Assembly (NCBI GenBank): GCA_001874155.1
Contig: MPDB01000003.1
Location: 62,001 to 126,000, forward strand
DNA length: 64,000 nucleotides
Direction of reading: 5' to 3'
Origin: Vibrio sp. MedPE-SWchi
Lineage (GTDB): Bacteria > Pseudomonadota > Gammaproteobacteria > Enterobacterales > Vibrionaceae
Shown: piece by piece, positions 29,591 through 38,800 of the stretch
How the letters are laid out: each line of letters opens with the position of its first letter
How positions within the stretch are numbered: position 1 is the stretch's first letter
Notes under the pieces: model-generated
The model's input: only the letters and a program-made list of their open reading frames with translations
Told to the model about the DNA's origin: nothing
The model's database searches: none
Made by a program: the position numbers and the translations under genes

Positions 29591-30679
29591 GTGTCATTAA
29601 GATTGGATCAAGTGAACAAATTGGTGGATGGCGAGGCGCATATTTCGGATGTAAGCCTGACCTTTGAGCCTGGCTCATTCAACGTGTTGCTCGGGCGAAC
29701 ATTAGCGGGTAAAACCTCTTTAATGAGATTAATCGCCGGGCTCGACCGCCCAACATCAGGCAGTATTTGGGTCAATGGAATCGATGTTACGGGCGTGTCG
29801 GTACGCGAACGGAATATCTCAATGGTTTATCAGCAGTTCATTAATTATCCAAATTTGACCGTATTTGAGAACGTCGCCTCACCATTACGACTGGCGAATA
29901 TGGCCGAGAATGAAATCAAGCAACGTGTGCATGAAACCGCCGCGATGTTGCAAATAACAGAGCACCTTAACAAGCACCCTTTAGAGCTCTCGGGTGGTCA
30001 GCAACAAAGAACCGCGATGGCGCGAGCATTGGTCAAAGACGCTGAGATCATTCTTTTTGATGAACCTTTGGTCAATCTCGATTACAAGCTTAGAGAGGAG
30101 TTACGACAAGAGATGCGCGAGCTGTTTCAGTCCCGAAACACTATTGCCATCTATGCAACAACAGAGCCCAATGAGGCTTTAGCATTAAGCGGAACCACCA
30201 CTATTCTCCATGAAGGTCGTGTGATTCAGTCAGGTGTGACGCCAACGGTTTATCACAAGCCGGACAATGTAGACTCGGCAGTTTTGTTCAGCGAGCCGCC
30301 AATCAACCTGATTCATGGCGAGATCACTGACAACGAAGTAACGTTCGACAAAACATCGCATTTCCCACTCAATCAATCCCTGAGCAAATTGGATAAAGGC
30401 ATGCATCTATTTGGCATTCGTCCAAGTCACCTCAGTTTACTGCCTAAGAACGATGATGATGTGGAGCTGACCGTTCAAGTCGAAGTCGCTGAAATCAGTG
30501 GCTCGGAAACCTTTCTGCACGTGAGAAATTCTTTACTCGATCTCGTGTTACACCTGCCTGGTGTTCACAGCTATGACGTGGATGAAACCATCAAGATTTA
30601 CATCCCGATTCATAAGTTTTACGTGTTTGGCATGGATGAGCAGCTTATTCATGCCCCAATTAACGACGTGAGAGGGTAA
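29591..30679 (+). CDS. glpS: Glycerol-type ABC importer ATP-binding protein GlpS-like
   Basis: First of two ATPases of a carbohydrate-type ABC importer that matches the rhizobial glycerol transporter GlpSTPQUV. 362 residues from GTG 29591 with TAAGGAG at 29578-29584. Walker A is the GlpS-typical GRTLAGKTSLMR; Q-loop MVYQQFINYPNL; signature [15 protein letters not shown] is intact; Walker B IILFDEPLVNLD. Where other members have VTHDQ the protein has ATTEP, so the H-loop His is missing. A C-terminal TOBE-like domain follows (about 240-362). It sits behind a sigma-54 promoter and leads glpT after 5 bases. Confidence 0.88.
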   Translation: MSLRLDQVNKLVDGEAHISDVSLTFEPGSFNVLLGRTLAGKTSLMRLIAGLDRPTSGSIWVNGIDVTGVSVRERNISMVYQQFINYPNLTVFENVASPLRLANMAENEIKQRVHETAAMLQITEHLNKHPLELSGGQQQRTAMARALVKDAEIILFDEPLVNLDYKLREELRQEMRELFQSRNTIAIYATTEPNEALALSGTTTILHEGRVIQSGVTPTVYHKPDNVDSAVLFSEPPINLIHGEITDNEVTFDKTSHFPLNQSLSKLDKGMHLFGIRPSHLSLLPKNDDDVELTVQVEVAEISGSETFLHVRNSLLDLVLHLPGVHSYDVDETIKIYIPIHKFYVFGMDEQLIHAPINDVRG

Positions 30680-30684
30680 TCGAC

Positions 30685-31785
30685 ATGGTTCAAATTACGT
30701 TAAATTCATTAGCGCATACCTATGATAAAAAGCCGACGGCTTCATCGGCTTACGCCATTAAAGAGATGAACCACGTATGGAAACAGGGCGGCGCTTATGC
30801 CTTGCTGGGGCCATCAGGGTGTGGCAAGTCGACATTGCTCAACATTATCTCAGGGTTAATGAGCCCATCTCAGGGTGAGGTGGTGTTCGATGAGCTCGTG
30901 GTGAATGATCTGCGCCCACAAGATCGCAATATTGCCCAAGTGTTCCAGTTCCCAGTGATCTACGACACCATGACGGTGTATGACAACCTCGCTTTCCCTT
31001 TGCTAAATATGAAGATCCACAAGACCAAGATTCATTCTAAAGTGACTGAAATTGCGGAGATTCTTGAATTAACGGAGGTGCTCAGTAAGAAAGCGCAGCA
31101 CCTTACCGCAGATGAAAAGCAAAAGGTGTCAATGGGTCGCGGTCTCGTTCGTGATGATGTCTCGGCCATCCTCTTTGATGAGCCATTAACCGTTATCGAT
31201 CCGCAGCTGAAATGGAAGTTGCGCCGGAAGCTAAAACAGATCCATCAGCAATTCAATATCACCATGATCTACGTTACCCATGACCAGCTCGAGGCGTCGA
31301 CCTTTGCTGACGAAATTGCGGTGATGTACAACGGCCAGATCGTTCAATTTGGCACCCCACGGGAATTGTTCGAACGTCCGAATCATACCTTTGTGGGTTA
31401 CTTCATTGGTAGCCCTGGCATGAACTTGATGGAAGTCTCCCCGACAGAGAATGGGGTGCGTTTTGATGACGTTGAAATCCCACTCTCTGAGTCGTACCGA
31501 CACGCCATTGCCCAAGCGAATAGCAGCAATATCAAAATCGGTATTCGTCCTGAGTTTGTGCATATCTGGGAAAAGGCCAACGACACGGCATTGAAGTGCA
31601 AAGTTATGCACGTTGAAGACCTCGGCACGTACAAGATCGTCACACTCAAACTGGGTAATCAAGATATTAAAGCACGTCTACAAGAAGACCAATTGGTCCC
31701 GAAAGATGAGGCATTTATCAGCATACCAGAGCAATGGACGATGCTGTATGTCGATGAATTTCTTGTCAATGTGGGGGATGCATGA
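30685..31785 (+). CDS. glpT: Glycerol-type ABC importer ATP-binding protein GlpT-like
   Basis: Second ATPase (not the glycerol-3-phosphate antiporter of the same symbol in E. coli). 366 residues. Walker [19 protein letters not shown]-loop QVFQFPVIYDTMTVYDNLAF, which is typical of GlpT, Walker B AILFDEPLTVIDP and H-loop IYVTHDQLEA are intact, but the signature is LTADEKQK instead of LSGGQ. With GlpS this predicts one working and one degenerate ATP site. A MalK-like C-terminal domain follows. Its stop overlaps the next start (ATGA). Confidence 0.88.
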   Translation: MVQITLNSLAHTYDKKPTASSAYAIKEMNHVWKQGGAYALLGPSGCGKSTLLNIISGLMSPSQGEVVFDELVVNDLRPQDRNIAQVFQFPVIYDTMTVYDNLAFPLLNMKIHKTKIHSKVTEIAEILELTEVLSKKAQHLTADEKQKVSMGRGLVRDDVSAILFDEPLTVIDPQLKWKLRRKLKQIHQQFNITMIYVTHDQLEASTFADEIAVMYNGQIVQFGTPRELFERPNHTFVGYFIGSPGMNLMEVSPTENGVRFDDVEIPLSESYRHAIAQANSSNIKIGIRPEFVHIWEKANDTALKCKVMHVEDLGTYKIVTLKLGNQDIKARLQEDQLVPKDEAFISIPEQWTMLYVDEFLVNVGDA

Positions 31786-32648
31786 TGAACAAAGTAACCA
31801 ATAACAAAGCGTGGTTTTTAGTCTTACCTGTCTTCTTGCTGGTGGCCTTCAGTGCGATTGTTCCGTTAATGACGGTCGTGAACTACTCACTGCAAGATAT
31901 CTTTGATGCCAACTCTGCCTACTTTGTCGGGACTGAATGGTATCGCGATACCCTTAATGATGAACGCTTACATTCGGCTCTACTGAGGCAGTTTGGCTTT
32001 ACGTTCACCATCTTATTAATTGAAGTACCGCTGGGGATCATGGTGGCCCTCACCATGCCAACCAAGGGCAAGTGGTCGGTGTTTTGTCTGATCGTGCTTG
32101 CGGTTCCTCTGCTCATTCCACTTAACGTTGTTGGCACGATCTGGCAGATCTTTGGTCGTGCCGATATCGGCTTATTTGGCTGGGCCGTCAATGCGCTTGG
32201 GATTGATTACAACTACGCAGGTGACCCTGTCGATGCATGGTTAACCGTGATCTTAATGGATGTGTGGCACTGGACCTCGTTAATAGCACTGCTGTCTTAT
32301 TCCGGTCTTCGAGCGATTCCCGATGCCTACTACCAAGCAGCCAATATCGATCGCGCTTCTACTTGGTCAATCATTCGCTACATACAGTTGCCGAAATTGA
32401 AAAGTGTCCTGCTTATCGGGGTTCTGATTCGATTCATGGACAGCTTCATGATCTATACCGAACCCTTTGTGTTAACAGGCGGTGGTCCGGGTAACTCAAC
32501 CACTTTCTTGAGCCAAACACTCACCAAGATGGCGATCGGTCAGTTTGATATCGGTCCTGCGGCGGCGTTCTCCATCATCTATTTCCTCATCATTCTTTTG
32601 GTGAGCTGGGTGTTCTATACCGCAATGACGCACGGCGAAAGTAAATAA
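31782..32648 (+). CDS. glpP: Glycerol-type ABC importer permease GlpP-like
   Basis: MalF-type inner-membrane permease, 288 residues, six membrane segments. Starts NNKAWFLVLPVFLLVAFSAI, a GlpP-like N-terminus, and has the coupling (EAA) loop YYQAANIDRASTWSIIRYIQLP, then PFVLTGGGPGNSTTFLSQ. ATG 31782 overlaps the glpT stop by four bases; a second ATG follows at 31785. Confidence 0.88.
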   Translation: MMNKVTNNKAWFLVLPVFLLVAFSAIVPLMTVVNYSLQDIFDANSAYFVGTEWYRDTLNDERLHSALLRQFGFTFTILLIEVPLGIMVALTMPTKGKWSVFCLIVLAVPLLIPLNVVGTIWQIFGRADIGLFGWAVNALGIDYNYAGDPVDAWLTVILMDVWHWTSLIALLSYSGLRAIPDAYYQAANIDRASTWSIIRYIQLPKLKSVLLIGVLIRFMDSFMIYTEPFVLTGGGPGNSTTFLSQTLTKMAIGQFDIGPAAAFSIIYFLIILLVSWVFYTAMTHGESK

Positions 32649-32658
32649 GGAAATGACA

Positions 32659-33483
32659 ATGTCGATGACGAAATCAAAATACACGCGTTACACGCAAATT
32701 GTAGGGTTAGCGTTCTACATCATTTGCTTGATGTTGCCGATCTACTGGCTATTGAACATGTCGTTCAAGGAAAACCAAGAGATCCTTGGAGGATTGAGCT
32801 TCTTCCCAGAAACTTGGACGTTCAAGAACTACACCACCATTTTCTCTGATTCCAGCTGGTACATGGGGTATCTCAACTCCATCACCTACGTTGTGATGAA
32901 CATGGTGATCACACTGACGGTTTCATTGCCTGCGGCTTATGCGTTTTCTCGCTACAAGTTCGTGGGTGACAAACACCTCTTCTTTTGGTTGTTGACGAAC
33001 CGAATGGCGCCGCCAGCCGTATTCTTGCTGCCGTTCTTCCAGCTCTATTCGTCTGTTGGGCTGTTTGATACTCATATTGCCGTTGCGCTTGCGCACTGTC
33101 TGTTTAACGTCCCGTTGGCGGTGTGGATCTTGGAGGGCTTCATGTCGGGTGTACCAAGAGAAATCGATGAAACGGCGTACATCGATGGCTACAGCTTTCC
33201 AAAGTTCTTCCTAAAGATCTTCCTGCCTATGATTCGCTCGGGCATTGGGGTCTCCGCCTTTTTCTGCTTCATGTTCAGTTGGGTAGAGCTGTTACTGGCA
33301 CGCACATTAACGTCGATTGACGCCAAACCGATTTCTGCGGTGATGACCCGGACGGTGAGCGCCTCGGGTATCGATTGGGGCGTGTTAGCGGCAGCAGGCG
33401 TATTAACTATTTTACCTGGCATCTTGGTTGTTTGGTTTGTCAGAAACCACGTGGCGAAAGGCTTCGCATTGGGTCGAGTATAA
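32659..33483 (+). CDS. glpQ: Glycerol-type ABC importer permease GlpQ-like
   Basis: MalG-type inner-membrane permease, about 274 residues, six membrane segments. Features: LPIYWLLNMSFKENQEI, AYAFSRYKFVGDK, the EAA loop EIDETAYIDGYSFPKFFLKI, and a C-terminal FVRNHVAKGFALGRV, common in this family (MxxxGLTxGAVKG equivalent). AAGGA at 32647-32651 is best spaced for ATG 32659; ATG 32653 is possible. Ten bases separate it from glpP. Confidence 0.87.
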   Translation: MSMTKSKYTRYTQIVGLAFYIICLMLPIYWLLNMSFKENQEILGGLSFFPETWTFKNYTTIFSDSSWYMGYLNSITYVVMNMVITLTVSLPAAYAFSRYKFVGDKHLFFWLLTNRMAPPAVFLLPFFQLYSSVGLFDTHIAVALAHCLFNVPLAVWILEGFMSGVPREIDETAYIDGYSFPKFFLKIFLPMIRSGIGVSAFFCFMFSWVELLLARTLTSIDAKPISAVMTRTVSASGIDWGVLAAAGVLTILPGILVVWFVRNHVAKGFALGRV

Positions 33484-33495
33484 GGAGTAACGATA

Positions 33496-33768
33496 ATGGC
33501 TTGGATGGCATGGACAACACCTTCGGCACTGTTTTTTCTAGGAATTGCATCGATTTTATTAACGATGACGATTCTTGAGATCAAATCGCCGTGTATTGAA
33601 CGAAAAGGGTTTTTACCGATCACGACCACACGTGGTGATCGATTGTTTATTGGGTTATTGAGCTCTGCATTTATCCACTTGGGATTTGTTGGATTTTCGG
33701 AGCTCTCTATCTGGGTGCCTTTTACCATTTGTGTAATTTGGCTGTGTACGGTTTTGAAATGGGGATAA
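33496..33768 (+). CDS. glpU: DUF2160 membrane protein, GlpU-like
   Basis: A 90-residue protein with three predicted membrane segments (about 8-26, 47-66, 70-86). It matches the small DUF2160 gene that sits inside glycerol ABC operons between the permeases and the binding protein. Its role in transport is unknown. RBS GGAG lies before the ATG, 12 bases after glpQ. Confidence 0.8.
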   Translation: MAWMAWTTPSALFFLGIASILLTMTILEIKSPCIERKGFLPITTTRGDRLFIGLLSSAFIHLGFVGFSELSIWVPFTICVIWLCTVLKWG

Positions 33769-33899
33769 ACACAACGAACTGATGGTGTGTTTTCTAAGGC
33801 TGTTTGGGCGATGAATCAATCCTTGGCAGCCAGTCAGTCTCACACAAACGCAACGAATAACGTAGAAACATGAATACTCATAATTGGAGTTAAATAATA
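33769..33899. other. Intercistronic region with a dyad between glpU and glpV
   Basis: 131 bases. GGCTG (near 33800) and CAGCC (near 33832) can pair across a 24-base loop; no T-run follows. It may stabilise one segment of the operon mRNA, as is common before a binding-protein gene. Confidence 0.25.
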
Positions 33900-35621
33900 A
33901 TGAAAATGGATATTAAAAAGTCTTACCTCTCTCGCTGCATGGCGCTTTCCATCGCTTTTGCTGCGCTTTCGCCAAATGCCTACGCCGATATTGCGGCGGC
34001 TAAAAAGTGGATGAGTGATGAATTTACACCATCCACACTGACGGTCAGCGAACAGCAAAAAGAGATGCAGTGGTTTATTGATGCTGCCAAACCGTTCAAA
34101 GGTATGGAGATCAATGTTGCTTCAGAAACGATCACGACGCATGAATACGAAGCCAAAGTATTGGCCAAGGCATTCTATGAGATCACCGGTATCAAGGTGA
34201 ACCACGACCTCATTCAAGAGGGCGATGTCGTCGAAAAGCTGCAAACACAAATGCAGACGGGCCGAAATATCTACGATGGTTATATCAACGACTCTGATTT
34301 GATTGGTACTCACGTGCGTTACGGTAAGGTTGTGCCTATTTCTGACTTCATCGAAGGCGAAGGGAAAAGTGTGACTAACCCTTATCTCGATCTGCCAGAC
34401 TTCATTGGCCTCGATTTCACCACAGGCCCTGATGGCAAGATTTATCAACTGCCGGATCAGCAGTTTGCTAACCTCTACTGGTTCCGTGCTGACTGGTTTG
34501 AGCGCGATGACCTAAAAGCTAAGTTCAAAGAGATCTATGGCTACGAATTAGGTGTGCCATTGAACTGGTCTGCGTATGAAGACATTGCGGAATTCTTCAC
34601 TGACAAAGTGAAAATGATTGACGGCGAGCGTGTATACGGCCACATGGATTACGGTAAAAAAGATCCATCGTTAGGTTGGCGATTTACTGACTCATGGTTC
34701 TCCATGGCTGGTGCGGGTGACAAAGGTATTCCAAATGGCCTTCCTGTCGATGAATGGGGTATTCGCATAGAAGGATGTAGCCCAGTCGGTTCAGATGTCG
34801 CTCGTGGCGGCGCAACCAATGGCCCAGCGGCGGTTTATGCAACGACTAAATACGTGGATTGGCTCAAGCAATACGCGCCACCTGAAGCGCAAGGCATGAC
34901 CTTCGGCGAAGCAGGTCCTGTTCCGGCACAAGGTTCAATCGCTCAGCAGATCTTCTGGTACACCGCATTTACTGCTGATATGACCAAGCCTGGTTTGCCA
35001 GTGGTAAATGAAGATGGCTCGCCAAAATGGCGCATGGCACCTTCACCACGTGGACCATACTGGGAAGACGGTATGAAGCTGGGTTATCAAGATGCAGGCT
35101 CATGGACATTCCTAAACAGTACGCCGCTGGATAGACGCCAAGCTGCTTGGTTGTACGCACAGTTTGTGGTTTCAAAATCAGTGAGCTTGAAGAAAACACT
35201 GGTTGGCCTAACACCAATTCGTGAATCTGACATCAACTCGCAAGCGATGACGGACGCCGCGCCAAACTTGGGTGGCTTGGTTGAGTTTTACCGCAGTGAT
35301 GCTCGTAAGCAGTGGACACCAACAGGCACGAACGTTCCTGACTATCCGAAGCTGGCTCAATTGTGGTGGCAATACGTGTCTGAAGCGGCGAGTGGTGAGA
35401 AAACGCCGCAGCAAGCGCTTGACGGTTTAGCCCAAGCACAAGACAAAGTGATGCAGCGTCTTGAGCGGAGTGGCGTTCAAGGGGAGTGTGGTCCGAAACT
35501 GAATCCGAAGAAAGATCCTGACTACTGGTTGTCTCAACCGGGATCACCAAAGATGAAGTTAGACAACGAGAAGCCGCAGGGTAAAACCATTGCTTATAAA
35601 GATCTGATTGCCCAAAACTAG
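33900..35621 (+). CDS. glpV: Glycerol-type ABC importer substrate-binding protein GlpV-like
   Basis: Periplasmic binding protein, 573 residues, long for the family 1 carbohydrate binders but normal for GlpV. Signal peptide ends near PNAYADIA. Motifs include GMEINVASETITTHEYEAKV, QTGRNIYDGYINDSDLIGTH and a Trp-rich cleft region. The last gene of glpSTPQUV; a terminator lies about 60 bases after it. No glycerol kinase, dehydrogenase or facilitator is in the cluster, so substrate could be glycerol or a close polyol. Confidence 0.87.
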   Translation: MKMDIKKSYLSRCMALSIAFAALSPNAYADIAAAKKWMSDEFTPSTLTVSEQQKEMQWFIDAAKPFKGMEINVASETITTHEYEAKVLAKAFYEITGIKVNHDLIQEGDVVEKLQTQMQTGRNIYDGYINDSDLIGTHVRYGKVVPISDFIEGEGKSVTNPYLDLPDFIGLDFTTGPDGKIYQLPDQQFANLYWFRADWFERDDLKAKFKEIYGYELGVPLNWSAYEDIAEFFTDKVKMIDGERVYGHMDYGKKDPSLGWRFTDSWFSMAGAGDKGIPNGLPVDEWGIRIEGCSPVGSDVARGGATNGPAAVYATTKYVDWLKQYAPPEAQGMTFGEAGPVPAQGSIAQQIFWYTAFTADMTKPGLPVVNEDGSPKWRMAPSPRGPYWEDGMKLGYQDAGSWTFLNSTPLDRRQAAWLYAQFVVSKSVSLKKTLVGLTPIRESDINSQAMTDAAPNLGGLVEFYRSDARKQWTPTGTNVPDYPKLAQLWWQYVSEAASGEKTPQQALDGLAQAQDKVMQRLERSGVQGECGPKLNPKKDPDYWLSQPGSPKMKLDNEKPQGKTIAYKDLIAQN

Positions 35622-35681
35622 GTTCAATCAATCCTTTGTCATTCGAACGGGGATAACCGTTTAGAGTGAACTCGTTAACCC

Positions 35682-35721
35682 ATGCCCACATGACGAATAC
35701 GTTTGTTGTGTGGGCATTTTA
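35682..35721 (+). terminator. Terminator after the importer operon
   Basis: ATGCCCACA (35682-35690) pairs with TGTGGGCAT (35709-35717), followed by Ts. An inner ACG/CGT pairing extends the stem. Confidence 0.75.
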
Positions 35722-35843
35722 ACGTTGATTTACTCGATGCGGACGCCCTCAATTTTATGTCAATCATAGGTTTATAACGTTCTCGATTGTTAAGGCTTAT
35801 GCTAATCTGAGCCTATCAGCGGCAAGAATAGTATGAGCGTATT

Positions 35844-38800
35844 TTGTTTACCGTCTATCACTCCAATCAAATCGATATTCTTAAGTCTCTCTTGGTAGAG
35901 CTTGTTCGTCATAATCCACTCGAAAACCCCTTTGAAAAAGAGCAGATTCTGGTTCAAAGCCCAGGTATGTCTCAGTGGTTAAAGATGGAGCTTGCAAAAG
36001 AGTTTGGTATTGCCGCGAACTTAGAATTCCCATTGCCCGCCACCTTCATATGGGATCTCTTTACCCAGATTCTTCCCGATGTGCCTAAGCGAAGTGCTTT
36101 CAACAAAGAGGCGATGACCTGGAAGTTGATGCACCTGTTGCCATCGCAGCTTACGCAAGACGAATTTCAACCGCTTGCCCGCTATTTGGAGGACGATGAC
36201 GACCACTCTAAGCTTTATCAATTGGTTGAAAAAATTGCCGATATCTTCGATGGTTACCTCGTTTATCGACCGGAATGGATTGCGCAGTGGGAAGCCGGTC
36301 AAAGCGTGGATGAGTTAGAAGAGGAACATCCTTGGCAACCGATATTGTGGCAGGCGCTCTACGATTACACCGTGACGTTGGGGCAATCGCCTTATCATAG
36401 GGCGAACCTTTACGAGGAGTTCATCGATACCCTTGCTCATTACCAAGGTTCGTTTGATAACCTACCCAAGCGGTTGTTTGTGTTTGGTATTTCCTCACTG
36501 CCACCACGGTATATGGACGCTCTGAAAGCCATTGGAGAGCACATTGATGTTCACCTGATGTTTACTAACCCATGTCGCTACTATTGGGGCGATGTGCGTG
36601 ATCAAAAGTATCTCTCACGATTGGCTGCGAAGAGTCGCCAACACGTTGAGTGGCAGATTGACCATTCCGAGCTGGGCGGTCAAACCGAGCAATTAAAAGG
36701 CAGTGTCGAAGAGAATATTATCGATGAATTGCACACCGATGTGGTGGGCAATAACCTGTTGGCATCACTCGGTAAACTTGGCCGAGACAATCTATTTTTG
36801 CTCTCTCAACTAGAGTCGCATGAGATAGAAGCCTTTGTTGATATTCCTCGTGACTCGTTACTGCATCATCTTCAAGCAGACATTTTAAACCTTGAAGAAC
36901 ACCAAGATGATGAACAGCTCGATTCGAGTGAGCACAAGCAAGTGGTGATCGGTGGCGATCGCTCTGTTACCCTCCACGCGTGCCACAGTGCGATGCGCGA
37001 AGTCGAAGTGCTCTACGATCAATTGCTCGGTATGTTTGAACACAATGCCGATTTAAAGCCGCGCGATATTATTGTGATGGTGCCTGATATCAATGCCTAT
37101 AGCCCTGCCATTCAGGCGGTATTTGGTAACGCACCGGGCGATCGATACATTCCTTTCTCTATTTCCGATAGAACCGCCACGCAAGAGAGCCCGCTATTAG
37201 CCGCGTTTATGCAGTTGGTGGATTTGCCCAATACGCGTTGTTTGGCGTCAGAGCTACTGGAACTGCTCGAAACACCGGCGATGATGGCCCAGTTTGGTTT
37301 GAATGAAGCGGAGTTTTCTCAGGCCAAGCGCTGGATTGAAGAAACCGGCATCCGTTGGGGGCTTGATGGATTAACAGGGCAAGAGTTCGAGCTACCGGAA
37401 ACATCACAAAATACCTGGCAGTTTGGAATACAGCGAATGTTGCTGGGGTACGCCATGCCTGCCAGTGCCGGTTTGTTTGAAATGGGGGATTCTCAACTAT
37501 CCCCTTATAACGAAGTGCAAGGCATGCAAGCGGAGTTAGCCGGAAAGTTGGCTCACTTTATCGATCTTATCAGTCATTACCGCCATAAGCTGGCGCTAAC
37601 CCAATCGATTGAAGAGTGGCGAACGACGCTAAACCAACTGCTGGATGACTTCTTCAAGGTGGAACTTGAAGGTGAGGTTGCACTGAAATCCATCCGTGAC
37701 ACCTTAGCTTCGCTTAAAGATCAGTTAGCTGAAGCGGGCTATCAACAGACCATTGCGCCGAGTGTGGTGAGCTTGTACCTCAACAACAAGCTGTCAGGCA
37801 CTCGAATTAGCCAACGATTCCTGGCCGGGCAAGTGAACTTCTGTACCCTGATGCCGATGCGATCGATCCCATTTGATGTGGTCTGTTTGTTGGGGATGAA
37901 CGATGGTGTTTACCCGCCGAACGACATGACAGAAGGGTTCGATTACCTACAAAAAAGCTTCAGAGCGGGCGACCGATCTCGACGTGAAGACAGTCGCTAT
38001 ATGTTCCTTGAGGCGATACTCTCAGCCAATCTCAAGCTTTATGTCAGCTATGTGGGGCGTTCCATTCAAGATAACACCGAGAAAGTTCCATCCGTGTTGG
38101 TGACGGAACTGATGGAATACTGTCAACAAAACTACTGCTTGAGTGGTGACGAGTTGCTACCGAGCGATGACTCTGGAGACAAGCTCGTCTCTTCACTGCT
38201 CACCCAACACGCACTGGTGCCTTTTAGCCCAAGCGAGTTCGCCAGTGAGCATGGCAGCTACGCTAAAGAGTGGATGCCTGCCGTGAATAGACTCGGCGAG
38301 AAAAGCGGAGAGTTTGAGAGTCAACTCAGTGACTATTTACAAGGGGCGGTGTATCCAGTAACGCTTGATCTGGTGGAATTGCAGCGATTTTGGCGCTTAC
38401 CCGTGCAATATTTCTTCAATCGCCGCTTGAAGGTGGTTTTTGAGCCGCCGTTACCCGTGATGGAAAATGATGAACCCTTTGTGCTCAATGGGTTAGAAAG
38501 CTATCAAATGCGTGACGAGCTGCTAGACCATTTATTGTCAGCGCGTTTGGCGGGTGAGAATAGTAGCCAACACATCGTACAGCGCTTCATTGCCGAGCAA
38601 AGAGCTCAAGGCAAACTGCCAGTTGGTGCGTTTGGTGACATTGAGTTTGAAACCAACCGTGCACAAGCAGAAGAGTTGGTGGAAACGCTCGCCTTTATCT
38701 GTGCCGCTCCGATTGACGATATTGACGTCAGCATGACTGTCGAGGTATTGGGCGAGGGTAAAAATGTTTATTTAGAGGGCTGGCTAACTCAGCATTATCA

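Noticed and set aside
29591..30679. GlpS-like ATPase as a pseudogene because of its missing H-loop His
   Set aside because: The frame is full length with intact Walker and signature motifs, and the loss mirrors a complementary change in the partner; this looks functional.
31231..31662. 143-codon open frame antisense to glpT
   Set aside because: It is a shadow of the strong plus-strand gene with no ribosome site or recognisable domain.
30685..31785. Glycerol-3-phosphate antiporter from the symbol glpT
   Set aside because: The sequence is an ABC ATPase; the symbol is used here in the rhizobial GlpSTPQUV sense.
33189..33728. 179-codon open frame antisense to glpQ/glpU
   Set aside because: Composition follows the opposite-strand genes and spans their junction; no homology recognised.
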